Shown piece after piece: positions 32,457 through 44,188 of a stretch of DNA of 64,000 nucleotides. Where the stretch lies: assembly GCA_036874045.1 (NCBI GenBank), contig JAZBRI010000008.1, positions 6,339,001 to 6,403,000 of the forward strand, read 5' to 3'. The stretch comes from Cymodocea nodosa (Eukaryota > Streptophyta > Magnoliopsida > Alismatales > Cymodoceaceae). The position numbers were made by a program, and so were the translations under genes. Position 1 is the stretch's first letter, and every line of letters begins with the position of its first letter. Below the pieces are notes generated by a model. The model saw only the letters and a list, made by a program, of their open reading frames with translations. It was not told where the DNA came from and searched no databases.

Positions 32457-33511
32457 TGTGGCTTCCCTTCCCACGACGCGATCACTCCTTATAGTGGTTG
32501 TTAGTCACCATGTTTGGTTCGGAATCGACCCGACATTATGAAAGTATCCTCGTAGACCTCCGATGGTTGGTGATTTTGGTGGTGGTGTGGAGCTTCAGGG
32601 AACTTCTAACGCTTCCTGTAGTTAGCACGGTTCTCTACCTCTACACACATACTTTCTTCGTCTTTCTCTTCTTTTTTTATATTTCTTTCTGTGGTAACTA
32701 CTTCTACTTAGATGATCAGTTGGATTTCCTTCATTCACATCAATGATGGTGATTTCTTCTTCATTCCACAAGTGAATTCCTGTGTGATATGTGCAATTGT
32801 GATTTTCCTTCGAATCTCTTATTTCTACAACTGCTATAATGGCATGTTAGAAAATAAATGGTTCGTGGAGTTACAGATAACTCAACGGACTTACTTCGTT
32901 GATTCAACTATAAAACACATGCAATAAAGAAATAACTTATAAGCTTATAACACTAACACAACACGTCACCTTAGTGTATATTCAAGTAACTCAATGTGTA
33001 TAATTATGCTAACTTAACAAGTTAAACATGTGTAGCTTACGTGACATAATAAAACATTTTAATTTAACACGTGCATAATTCTAACTTAACGAGTTCAAAT
33101 ATTTTGGATTCTTACACACCTAACTATCTGATGCTTAGATGTATTTCGGATAGTTAATAGATAACTTACCGAACATTCACTTAAGTCATGCATTATGGTT
33201 TCAACACGTGTACTCCTAGAAATAAGAAAATATTCTTTAAGCATTCAAAACATAACTGTCTAGTACATGCAATATAACTCTTCGAAATAACAGAAAATTT
33301 TGATACTTAGGAATTTCAAAGCTTGTAATTCACTGACAGTTCAGAAATATACTTAATTAACGTTAATTTCCTGAAATTATGCAGATTCTTTTATTAAAGC
33401 ATATAATAGTGCAATTATAACATAATGGCTTAATTCTCATATGATAAGCTAAATATTATGTAATTAACCATCATTTAACCATTAATATTAGACACTTTTT
33501 CATTCTAAACA
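32457..33511 (-). repeat. gypsy G2 3' LTR, proximal part
   Basis: Continues the LTR interrupted at 20687 and ends (as - strand start) TGTTTAGAATG at 33511. Combined length with 19810-20687 is about 1.93 kb. Compared with G1 it lacks about 20 bp at the insertion site (GTGAAAATG part) and some of the GC-richer part. Confidence 0.85.
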
Positions 33512-34297
33512 CTTCCCCCATACTTAAATTTTGCTAGTCCCTTAGCAAACTAAGATCTAACTAGTTGGTTTTTCTAAAGTTGCTAGAATTAATTCTTCCT
33601 TTTTTTTTTCTTCAGAATATATAAATTAGATTACTATATAGATATTCTGTATTTTTTTAGTAATCTATTTTAACATTGTTTCTCCTCTTCAACCTACAAA
33701 TATATTTAAACATATGTAAATTACATGCAAAATATAGTAGCATTACATAGGTGTTAATTATATTATCTTTTTCTTTTCTAACATCTTTTATCTTGAATTT
33801 TCCAATATGATTTCCAGAATAAATTTCAACTACATACGAATCAAAACACAATTCAATTCAATATGATTAAAACAAGTAAATAATGAATTGTATCTCAAAT
33901 AAACAACTTCAAAAGTCTAATCTAGATTCATACTTCAATAATCTTAGATAACATAAAATATACTTGATTCAAAAGATCTAAACGTTATATGCATATTTAA
34001 CTTATAGTTCACTTCTTGTTATGTAGAATTTATATTTTATTTTTCAACATGCATATATATTCAAGTATTAACCAATTATCGTGCATTTAACCATGTCATT
34101 CATAAAATTGTAAAACTTTTAAACAGTCTTGCACATCTTTTAAATAGTTATATAATATTCAATACAATTCTCAATTATATCATTCATTCTCATACACGAC
34201 TTCAAAAACATCTAAAATTCAATCACTCATTTATATAAATAGTTTACATTTACATACAGTCAAATATTTTTTCAATACAAGTAGATAAACAATACAA
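33512..34297 (-). other. gypsy G2 polypurine tract and 3' non-coding block
   Basis: The polypurine tract is at 33512-33525 (AAGTATGGGGGAAG on the - strand), preceded by the GGGACTAGCAAAATTTAAG context. The stretch 33526-33985 matches 4341-4800 of G1, and so also the copia B/C block. From 33990 the sequence matches 9890-10202 of G1. G2 therefore lacks the 5 kb that carries the F-box gene, gag half and LTR fragment in G1. Confidence 0.75.
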
Positions 34298-35957
34298 TTA
34301 GTCCTTTTTCCTAAGTTCATCTACTTCCTTCTAGAGCTTTTCTAGTTGTTGTTCTAATTGATTTATCTGTTCAACAACTCATATAATGTCTTCAGAAGGT
34401 CTAGCTATCTCAGCAACTACAGCATTGTAATTTCTATACTCCTTCACTGAAATGGCTCTAGATCTATTCTTTTAGATATCCATTTCGAGAAGTCAATATT
34501 GTCCTCCATTAATACTGGTATCAAATCTTTATAAAATAGTTTTTTCTTTGCAGACTTTATCTTTGACAGGAAGACTTGACACCAATTAACTTGAATTCTA
34601 TTTACAACTGCATACGTGGCCCATTTATCAAATTGACTAAGTTCAATATCGTGGCCTTGACTCTGATAGACAGTTTTAACTAAAATGTTTGCCACCATGT
34701 GTGCTTTCCCATTTAAATACTTCAATCTATTTAGTAATGGCACACTAGGGTCGATGACCAAACATTGCTTGATTACTTGTTTTGTCCATTCAGTTGTAGT
34801 TGTATTTTCTAAGATTTCAATGCCATCATTTTTCAATCCAAAAATGTTGTGGAGAAGCTCTGGTGTTATTTGTATATCAGCTTGCTTCATGTTAGAAATT
34901 AAATTTCCTTCTTCCTCTCTCAAGTTTGCATAAAAACAAGGCACTAAATTTTTGTATATAGCATGCCCTTTTTTTTTTGAAATAAAGTTCAGTAGGCCCT
35001 GAAATTTGAATATTTCTTTAATCTCTTCCATTCCAGTCTAATCTACTAGCCTACTGTAAATAACATCATACCCCTTTATCTCTTGATATTTGTTGTATGT
35101 TTCCTGACTCCAAAAGTATACTTCATTTAGAATTGTTGCTTCAGACGGGTCAAGAATTTGAATTTGTTGCTCTAGAGAGGTTTGTTCTTAACCTACTTCC
35201 TTACTTTGCTGAACTTGAATTTGTTGGAAATGACTCGGAGATTCCTACATTTTAGCCTCTCTTTCTATCTATGGTGGAGAGCCGGCATAACTCTCCACTC
35301 TTCTTTCTTGAATCCTCTCAAAAATTTGTTGAAGAGTCTCTCCCTCTTTAGTGGAATTTGTCGAGATATTTCCTTCTTGTTCCTAGTGCTTTTGTTTAGC
35401 TTCTTGTTCAGTTTCTTCTCTTTCTTCTTTCTCCTGACTACCAATCTACATTGTCACTATTCTTGTTGATTCTATGGCAGATTGGGATGGAGTCATGGGC
35501 AAATCAGCTTCTACCCTAATTTCAATTTCTTTTGTTTGTACAGGCTAAAGACTAATTTCAGCTTATTTTTCTTCTTCTCTTAGCTTTTACTGCTGCTGCT
35601 CTTGCTCCTACTCAGATTCGGATAGCATGCCTATAAAAATGGGCTCTTTAGGCTCTTCTGATATTTTAAGTTTAGGTTTAATCTCTATAGGAGCTTCAAA
35701 CACTATCTCTTTTCCTTTCCTTCTTCTAAATAGCTGTGTCTGGTCGTCCTCTTCCTCATCTAAGATTAAATCTACCAAAATAGGCTCTACAGGCCCTTGA
35801 GCCATAGGTATTGGCTCTTCCTGTTTTACTCTTTCTATAATTATTGGTCTTAAAGGATTAGCTTCAGTTTCTCTTGCAGCCATTGATCTAGCTGCTTTTT
35901 GATGCTATTGTTCTTTAATTTTATACTAGGCCTTCAACTTTTCTTCAGCCCACCTGT
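34298..35957 (-). pseudogene. gypsy G2 accessory ORF3, 5' truncated
   Basis: Closely related to the G1 ORF3. The conserved domain runs from 35031 (MEEIKEIFKFQGLLNFISKK, FYANLREEEG, IFGLKNDGIEIL, LNGKAHMVANIL, RIQVNW, KKLFYKDLIP). Upstream lies the acidic repeat region (EPILVDLILDEEED and EPIFIGMLSESE). Stops split it: after EPF near 34444, before MEEIK, and several in 35180-35600. The N-terminal part beyond VEELKA is missing because the element stops at 35957 against unrelated sequence. No pol or gag of G2 remains. Confidence 0.8.
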
Positions 35958-36831
35958 AGAGTCATAATTTATGCATATTTTATGTAGTTAATTGATGCAT
36001 TTTATGTGCTTAAAGCCATATACTCATAGGTGATTAATGAAGATTTAAGTTATAATGCATTTTGGGCAAATAATGTGGTTATGGGCTTAAATGAAAAATA
36101 ATGCATAAATGAGACTCTATTTGTTGTTTTGCACTTCATGAAAACACATTTACATCTTGGTGGTAATACAATTGCATTTCACTAAGTAGATTAATTTTAC
36201 TTTAGTACTTAGGATTAATTATTTAAGTAAGTACATGGGTATTCTTGGAATTTAATGGAAAATTTGATTTTGATCCTTTTTGAAGTATCCATGTTTAGGA
36301 ATATATCTAATCTTATTTCTTGAGTGTTTTGATGTATTTGTTTGAGTTTTGTAGGTTGAAAACTAAGAAAAATAAAGCAAATAAGTTGGGATGAATCTTG
36401 GCCCTTGGATTGAAGATCTATGGTGGAGATTAGATCCCACCACTTGGAGCCTCTATCAAGCAAGAGGCAAGGCTGACCATTCCAGCCCTCTCTCGCACGA
36501 GCTTTCCCCCATTCCAGCCTGTGGAGTCATCAGCCCTCAAGCTTCCCTCAAGCTCTCGTTGTGGTGGTGCTCTTCCCCCTCTCGTGGAGTTCCAAGGTAG
36601 AAAACAAGGTTTGGCCAACCTTCCTTCTTCTTCCCTTGGTGGCTACTGGTAGAAGGACGGTAAGAGGCCCATTTCCAGAGTTCATGGGTGCTGTTTGGAG
36701 CACACTTCCAGCCGTGCAACTGTCTCCCCTCTTCCGTGGATCAATCCTAGTAGAGGAAAGGCAAATGTTGTGGACTCTAGGTGGATGACTACTTGCTCCT
36801 TGGAGTTTGGTAGTGTTTGAAGACCTCCCCA
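35958..36831 (+). repeat. LTR-like fragment Q of an unrelated element
   Basis: Begins TGTAGAGTCATAATTTATGC exactly where G2 stops. The first 400 bp are AT-rich with repeated TTATGCAT-type words. 36390-36830 is distinctly GC-richer than anything else in the window (GGATTGAAGATCTATGG, CTTGGAGCC). TG start, length and two-part composition suggest the U3-R part of another plant LTR. It has no second copy here and no tail: it ends in the middle of the copia C LTR. Open frames in the GC-rich part show no recognisable protein. Confidence 0.5.
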
Positions 36832-37521
36832 TTTCTCCCTATTTGAGATCTTTCTTCTTCTTCTTCTTCTTCTCTTTCTTCTTCAGTGACGAATATCTTG
36901 TCTTTTTATGCTTCACCAAATTTGCTTTCTTCTGATACTTTAAATCTTTAGTGACGTAAATCTTACCTTTTCTGCTTCACTGAATTTGCTTCCACTTGAT
37001 CCTTCAAATCTTTAGTGACATATATATTACCTTTTTATGCTTCACTGAATTTTCTTCCACCTGAGAGATTTTCCTCGAAGAGGTGTTTTTGATCCCTAAA
37101 AAGATTTTTCGTTTGATGTGTAGGGATAGTTTGATCCTTGAAAAGATTTTTCGTTTTGTGTGCAAGGATAATTTGATCAACGAGAATTCTATGCCTTTTA
37201 TACTGTATCTTCATTTCATGCATATCCTCCACGTTTAATCACTACCAATTTTCCACTTCTTCACGTCTTTTCTTTTTCCTTCATCAAAATACACACGTTC
37301 TGACCCACGTTTACATTTCAATTTTCTTTAATCATCAGTCCTGGATCTCTGAAAAATTTCCTGCAAAATAAACTTTCTCGTCCAAAATTTTTCATTAGTG
37401 TAATAAGAAGTCGTTACTTTAATGTTAATTGATAATTTTAATTTCTTTTCACAAGCAATAGTAATTGAGCAAATATGATTATTTTCATTTAGCACACATC
37501 ATCAAAACAAAATACTCAACA
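36832..37521 (-). repeat. copia C 3' LTR, truncated and internally deleted
   Basis: Matches the C 5' LTR from TTTCTCCCTATTTGAGATC onward. About 260 bp at its far end are replaced by Q, and about 680 bp (the palindrome array corresponding to B 42885-43560) are deleted near 37430. It ends TACTCAACA at 37521 before the polypurine tract. A TATA box (TATAAAAGG on the - strand) is kept at 37194-37202. A (CTT)n run lies at 36848-36885. Confidence 0.85.
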
Positions 37522-38015
37522 ATCTCCCCCTTTTTGATGATGACGAAACCATATTAAATCAATTATGAAATATATTTAACTCAACAAAGCACCTTTGTTG
37601 GGTTAACTTTTAATTCAACAAACAAGTTTGTTGACTTAAGTTCACTTAAGCTTATTTCTATTGTTTGTGTAAATTTCACCTCTCAGAATTAAAATTTTCA
37701 GATGTCAATAATTATATAAGTATTATTTTTCTAATTATCATCTATCAGATTACAATAACCAATTAAATATCATCTCCCTTTATACTATATGCAATTAAAA
37801 TCATAATCATCTTTTTATAACCTTTCTCTCCCTTTTTGTCATTAATCAAAAAGATAATTACAGAGAATATATATAGTAAGAGATATATTTACAACAACGA
37901 TTTCTGTAAACAAGAATAAGAATTGAATACATTTACAAAAAAAATTTATTGTTCAATGAATCAAACAATAAATACAAACATTACATTTTGTATTCAGATA
38001 CAAGCAAACAGAGAG
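37522..38015 (-). other. copia C polypurine tract and 3' spacer
   Basis: The - strand AAAAAGGGGGAGATTG is at 37522-37536, then an AT-rich spacer equivalent to 43680-44188 of B. Facing CAACAAAG/TTGTTGGGTTAA motifs lie at 37585-37640. There is no gene. Confidence 0.8.
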
Positions 38016-39246
38016 TTATCGATCCCTCCTAAGTATATCACTTATAGCATTATATATTTTATCTCCTAGATGCCTAATATCATTTCTGATGTCGTTAAAC
38101 ACTGCATCTAAGTCAGGAGGTAGTTGGGGTTGCTGTTCTGTTGGAACTGAATAACTTTGTTGTTATGGTTGTCTATGTTCTATACAATCAGGTTGTTGTT
38201 GTCGTTGAGTTTTATGCATGGCCTGGAATTTTTGCAAATCTTTTATACTAAATGCTCTCATGCCTTTAGTTTTAGAGGGCTAGTCGGATAAATTCAATTG
38301 GTTTGCAAGGAGTCTACATACAACATCACCATAAAATAACTTTGAGCTCATATGCCTGATGCTTTGATTTTTTAATTTCTGCATCATCAGGACTTGTACT
38401 AATAGAAAAACTTGAGCTCAAATTTGACTTGTATTTCTTCTCAAGCTTTCTAGTAAGGGAAAATAAAGTCTCATTATCATCATCAGTTTCAGTATGCTCG
38501 AAACTGATGAGTTTATCAGATGCACAATAAGGTACAATGTCTAGACATACATTGTCCTTTGGAAATAAATTTTCATCTGATTTTCCTTTTTCAATAGACT
38601 TTGTCTTTGAAGACATAATTTTTCTGACTTTCCTTCTACTATAAAATTTCTGTTTCTCCTCTTCAAGTATTGTTGTTTTCTTTTCAAATTGTTCCATAAA
38701 AGTTTTCTACTTTAATTCTTCAAAGGCACTTTCTATTGCTATAGCCTTTCGAAGACTATCAACTTTTCTTTTATCTACAACAATATTTGATTCTACTTGT
38801 TTTGAATATAAAGGGGTAGGGATAGCTGATTCATGCTCTTCCTCAAATGTATGTAGTCTTGTACCGTTTATTGGTATTTGAGGAATTCTAGTTGATGTAC
38901 TTACACCTTTTTCCAAATATTTTGCATACTACTCAAGAAATGCAATCTCAGCACATTTCATTCTGTATTCTCTATCAAATTTACTACGAATACCCATGTA
39001 TGTAATATTTTCATCAGTATTTTGAAGCTCTTGTCTAACTTCATCTAGTATACTTTGAGGAAAGAAGTAATCTCTATAAATTTCTGCTAACCTTTTGTCC
39101 ACTCGAAATATTTTCTTGAACCAAGTGCGTGGAACTTCATCATTCTCTATTTCTTTTCCTTTCGCATCTCCTTTGCTTTTGCCCTTTCTTCTGCCACAAC
39201 CTTTATAGAACTTGAAGACCACCGTCGCAGGTTGTAACAGCAACAA
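38016..39246 (-). pseudogene. copia C accessory ORF3 with core domain deleted
   Basis: The N-terminal half matches B closely: MLLLQPATVVFKFYKGCGRR at 39246, RTWFKKIFRVDKRLAEIYRDY, RQELQNTDENITYMGIRSKF, then the KEENLFPKDNVCLDIVPYC-type middle. At about 38345 it jumps from the acidic middle (SPDDAEIKKSKHQA) to SKLFYGDVVCRL, losing about 1.06 kb that in B encodes the FEFQG/GLKNE part. The tail (IRHLGDKI, ISDILRR) runs to TAA at 38016. TAG codons interrupt at several points. Deletion of exactly the conserved domain shows this copy is not a functional ORF3. Confidence 0.8.
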
Positions 39247-40028
39247 GCTGGAAAGATTTTCTTGACAAAGTTTACAAATAACCTAAGTGCCCGTGTAAAA
39301 AGTGTTTAAATAGGGTTTCAGGCGAATAACTCAACGTGAAGAGAAGTCGGGTTTAGATATTAAATGAATATTGAATAAAGTTTATTCAATCAAGGTACCC
39401 GAAATATTCAAGTATAACTCGTTGAGTTAACTAACCTAATGAGTAAAACACTGTCTAGAGGTAGTTTTACACTTTACCTTATCTAACATAACGTTTCGTT
39501 AGTACACTTAAAACAATTTTCGGATGCTTCCAACTGAAACGTTCCGAACACACCACAATAGCTATACCTTATCATTTTCTTGAGAACATTGCAAACTATT
39601 CTAACATTCCTATCCTTTGAATCTAAAATAGTTTATTTGTCTTTGTAAATTATTTCATCAAGCTTTTAAGAGGACATTAATTCAAATTAACCAAGATTTG
39701 TATTCTGAATTAAATTAATCTGTTTTTGAACATTGTTAATCCTCCCCCTATAAATATACTTCTTATATATTCAATAACATACAAAATATACTTGTATAAC
39801 AATAGATGTTAAGTATAACTAGACTTTTAAATTTTCTTTGCAGAAACTTCCGTTATTCTGAATACATCAAAAATGATTTCCAGAATCATGTCCTACTATA
39901 TATGAATCAAAACACAACTTTGAACTCAATATGATTAATTCAAGGAGAATAAAAGAATGTATTTCAAATAAACATTTTCAAAAGTAATAATGTTGAATCA
40001 ATAAATTAGTAGTCATATAGGTAGAAAC
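39247..40028 (-). other. copia C non-coding region upstream of ORF3
   Basis: Equivalent to 46482-47255 of B. Holds AACTCAACG and AACTCGTTGAGTTAAC motifs at 39320-39440 and then the first part of the block shared with gypsy G1 (from about 39745). Interrupted at 40028 by the solo LTR. Confidence 0.75.
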
Positions 40029-41538
40029 TGTTAGGACCTTAAGGCTTACTAGAAGGGGGAGTGAATGGTAATAATTCGTTTCTTAACCTTTTAGAAGTAG
40101 TTTAATGTAAAGAGATAGCAAACACACGATAAAAGAATTCACATAGAGATTTTTAAGTGGTTCACCACTAACGGCTAGTCCACCCCCAAGGGATACTTGG
40201 GCTTCACTAAACTCTTGCAAACTTACAATCACTTGCTTTAAGGTTTAAGCAAGAACCAACCAACCATTCACTTGAGCTTCCTTGATGAAGCTTCAATCAA
40301 TCCTTTCTCTGAAGTTTTGATTCGTGTACTTCAGTAAACACTAGCTTGTGAGCAACAGAGTTGAGTGCGTGATGAGCTTCTGAAATTCAGTCTATAAACG
40401 TTGAAGATGATTTGATCTCTAAAGCTTTTCTTCTGTTGAGCTTGGTGTAAGTATGTATATGAGCAAAAGCTATCTAAATTTGTTGTCTGTATCTTGTATA
40501 TATACCAAACATGTGTAACGATCATATATTCTTCCAATGAATGTATTCTACTGTACTTAATTAGACTTCAGTCCCAAATACGGTAAGTTACTATTCAGAA
40601 AGTTATTTCAAGATGTCCTTCCGATTTTCTTAACCTTTCAGATAGTTAGCTGAGTAACTCTCCGAAGAATATCTGTAACTCACCGAAAGATCACTTAAAC
40701 CTTTTTGCCGTGTAGGATTCCAGAATATATACTACGAGCCGTCATTCAATTGGATACTTATAACTGTAACTTACCGAACAGTTATTTAACTGTCGGATAG
40801 TTGGCTACAGTAACCCTCCGTTAACTTTCCAATTGCTTTAATTTAGCACGTGCATAAAAGACTGACTTAAGTTTCGGATGGTTATCCCTGTAACTCACCG
40901 AAACGCTTTAGGATTTCAGATAGTTATCTTTCTAACTCTCTGAAAACTTATTTGAGCTTCTCTCTGGAATTCTGCACATGGGAAATTCAATGACTTAAGT
41001 TTCGTATAGTTAAATTGTAACTCACCGAAACTCTCTTTGAGATTTCGGATAGTTATCTAACTCTCAGATTTTTCTTTTGAGCTTTTGACTACCGCCTTCT
41101 CCATTCTGCACGTACATAATAGGATGACTTAAGTTCCAGAAAGTTATTCCTATAACTTACCGAAAAACTGGTATAGTTATCTAACTCTCCGAAAAGAAAA
41201 CTCGGATAGTTATCTAACTCTACAACAAGTCCTTTAAGCTTCCGTTCTGTATTTCTACACGTGATTAATTTGAATGACTTAACTTTTGGATAGTTATACC
41301 TATAACTCTCAGAAAAGTCCTTTAAGCTTTCTGATAGTTAACTCCTTAACTATCCGATCATTCAATCCTTTCATAACTATCCAATTTACTGTAGCAGCAT
41401 ATTCTGAGATTTACTACAACCTACTTGCTACTTCGATTTGTCTGTCTTCTGAACTTTTTGCTGTACTGACTAAACCTGGTAAATACAATTCAAAACCTTA
41501 CATTGATTTTGCATTTTCAAAATCTAGAGGTCCTTTTA
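40029..41538 (-). repeat. solo LTR of the copia P family (1510 bp)
   Basis: Starts (on the + strand) TGTTAGGACCTTAAGG at 40029 and ends at 41538, with perfect 5-bp duplications GAAAC at 40024-40028 and 41539-41543. The uninterrupted site is seen in B near 47255. Its reverse complement matches 1-1270. The part 40570-41370 is a clear array of about nine units of 80-110 bp, each with a CACGTG-like core, GACTTAAGTT, then TTTCGGATAGTTA facing TAACTC(A/T)CCGAAA. The - strand has TATATATACC near 40495-40505. No internal region is left, as expected after LTR-LTR recombination. Confidence 0.92.
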
Positions 41539-42013
41539 GAAACTATATTCGATTCAAAGATATCTGTAATTAATGAAACAACTTTTTCTTTTCAAAATAG
41601 TAATTATTAATAATTTTCTTTAAAAGTTAGTTTGAAAAGCTTGAATCATACAAGAGCTTTCTATTGTACTCGTGTAATGAGCTTTCAGTCAACAATCCTA
41701 GATCTGACTAGGACCTTAGGTTGCCAGATTTAAAGAATCCTTTTGAAGACAACAATCCTTACATACCTATCTGCTCAAGTACAAAAGGCTCGTGATCAAA
41801 CTAATCAATAAACTCTCAAAGATTTTCACTTTGTAAGCACTTTTCATTTTAAGCCCATTATATATGTATTCCATCAATACAGATTCATTAAAACACAAAT
41901 CTCATACAATTTTTACTTTTATGATTTTACTGAAAATATGAATCAGTTTCAATAAGCTTATACTTTTGATTAAGAGTTTAAGATGAGTTACATATAACTT
42001 ATTCTACAAGTTT
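41539..42013 (-). repeat. copia C non-coding block, continued
   Basis: Matches 47255-47735 of B and 4780-5220 of gypsy G1 (GCTTGAATCATACAAGAGCT, CTATCTGCTCAAGTACAAAA). It ends with the target duplicate AGTTT at 42009-42013 before copia B. Confidence 0.8.
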
Positions 42014-43664
42014 TGTAGGATCATATGGCTACACAAGAGGGGGGTGAATTGTGTATTTTTAATATTTTCTGAAATATAATTGAAACTTTAAAACTCAAAA
42101 ACAAGTCGAGACATTGTTTTCATAAAATCATTTTTATTCAAGGTTTCAATTACAATATACAATTCAATTCTCCTCAGAAATTGTAGATGCAATTATATTT
42201 CGATACCATGTATCATCTAAACAATTTCATAACTACAAACAGAGAAAACTAATTTGCGGAATTTAAAACTTTTCTCCCTGTTTGAGATCTTTCTTCTTCT
42301 TCTTTTTCTTCTTCAGCAATTCTTTAGTGACGAATATCTTGTCTTTTCATGCTTCACCGAATTGGCTTTCTTCTGATACTTCAAATCTTCAGTGATGAAA
42401 ATATTAACTTTTTATGCTTCACTGAACTTTCTTCCACTTGAGAGATTGTAAATCTTTAGTGACGAAAATCTTACCTTTTTATGCTTCACTAGACTTTCTT
42501 CCACTTGAGAGATTTTCCCTGAGAAAGTGTTTTTTTCATCCTTGAAAAAGATTTTTCTTTTGGTGTGCAGGGATGGTTTGATCCTTGAAAAGATTTTTCT
42601 TTTTGTGTGCAAGGATAAATTGATCAACGAGAATTCTATGCCTTTTATACTGTATCTTCATTTCATGCATATCCTTCACGTTTAACCAACACCAGTTTTC
42701 CACTTCTCCACGTCTTTTCTTTTTCCTTCATCGAAACACACACGTTCTAACCCACGTTTATATTTCAAATTTTCTTTAATCATCAGTCCTGGATCTCTAA
42801 AAAATTTCCTGCAAAATAAACTTTCTCGTCCAAAAGTTTTTCATCAGTGTAATAAGAAGTCATTACTTTAATGTTAACTAAAGAAGTAACACAAGTATAT
42901 ATATAACTTAACGTTTCTAACTTAACGAGTTCCTCATATGCCATTTCACGTGACAAGTACTGTAGCTAACTCAACAAACTATGTCTGTGGTGTTATGCTA
43001 TCTCAACGAACCATCTCCGTCGTGTTATGATAACTCAACGAACCAGTAATAAACAAATGTTTTTATAATAAGAATTTTACCACGTGCAAAAATAACAACT
43101 TATGTTTATAACGCTAACCTAACGCGTTGCCTTAGTGTTCAATATAGCAACTCAACGCGTTTAGTTATGTTAACTTAACGAGTTAAACATGTGCACCTCA
43201 CGTGATACAATACAACATTCGTAACTTATAATTTCACCACGTGTATAACACTAACTTAACGAGTTCGTCTCTTCTTTTACTCACTAACTTAACAAGTGAT
43301 CACGTGACCTATTTTAACCTTTAAGTCTCTAACTTAACGAGTTCTCACGTGACCTCTATACAAACAAAACTCTAACTTAACGAGTTGTCTAAACGTGCAC
43401 TGTTCATGATACAGAAGATATAACATTAAAACATATCATGCCTTTCAATAAAAACACACGTTAACTTAATCGTTTAGCTAAATGAGAAATTAATGCAACG
43501 AAACGACTAGTTATTAACTTCAGATCCAATACAGACAAGTATTTATATCAGTAAGCTTTTTCTGTATTAATTGATGATTTTAATTTCTTTTCACAAGCAA
43601 TAGTAATTGAGCAAATATGATTATTTTCATTCAGCACACATCATCAAAACAAAAATACTCAACA
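42014..43664 (-). repeat. copia B 3' LTR
   Basis: On the + strand it starts TGTAGGATCATATGG and ends TACTCAACA. The - strand TATA box TATAAAAGG is at 42641-42649. 42900-43420 is an array of AACTTAACGAGTT, AACTCAACGAAC and TCACGTGA motifs. Within it 43111-43215 is about 83 percent identical to the gypsy LTR at 16988-17090. A (CTT)n run lies at 42285-42312. Confidence 0.95.
42641..42649 (-). promoter_or_regulatory. TATA box in copia B/C LTRs
   Basis: TATAAAAGG on the - strand, preserved in all four copies: here, 54238-54246, 60074-60082 and 37194-37202. Conservation in every copy and position downstream of the motif array support a core promoter. Confidence 0.65.
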
Positions 43665-44188
43665 ATCTCCCCCTTTTTGATGATGACAAAACCATATTAA
43701 ATCAATTATGAAATATGTTTAACTCAACAAAGCACCTTCGTTGGGTTAACTTTTAATTCAACAAACTTGTTTGTTGACTTAAGTTCACTTAAGCTTATTT
43801 CTATTGTTTGTGTAAATTTTACCTCTTAGAACTAAAACTCTCAAATGTCAATAATTATATAAGTATCAGTTTTCTAATTATCATCTGTCAGATTACAATA
43901 ACCATTCAAAATAGTATCTCCTTTTAATAATATATATATGCAATTAAGATCATAATCATCTTTTTATAATATTTCTCTCCCTTTTTGTCATTAATCAAAA
44001 AGATAAGTAAGAATTGTAAAAGATAATTAACATTTCTCCCCCTTTTGAATTAAGAGATATATTTACAACAACTCTTTCTGTAAACAATAATAAGAATTGT
44101 AAACATTTATAGAAACCAATGTGTTGTTCAAAGAATCAAACAAGTAATACAAACATTACATTTTCTATTCAGAAACAAACAAAAACAG
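43665..44188 (-). other. copia B polypurine tract and 3' spacer
   Basis: The tract AAAAAGGGGGAGAT is at 43665-43679, followed by TTTTGTCATCATC-type sequence upstream in the coding sense. CATCATCAAAA and TTTTGATGATG face each other across the tract. The rest is AT-rich with no gene. Confidence 0.88.

Noticed and set aside
36391..36832. Several overlapping open frames on both strands in Q
   Set aside because: The high GC content lowers stop frequency. The frames overlap on both strands and show no known domain.
40570..41370. Regularly spaced palindromic repeats that at first look CRISPR-like
   Set aside because: Units are imperfect, spacing varies, the context is a plant LTR, and there are no cas genes.
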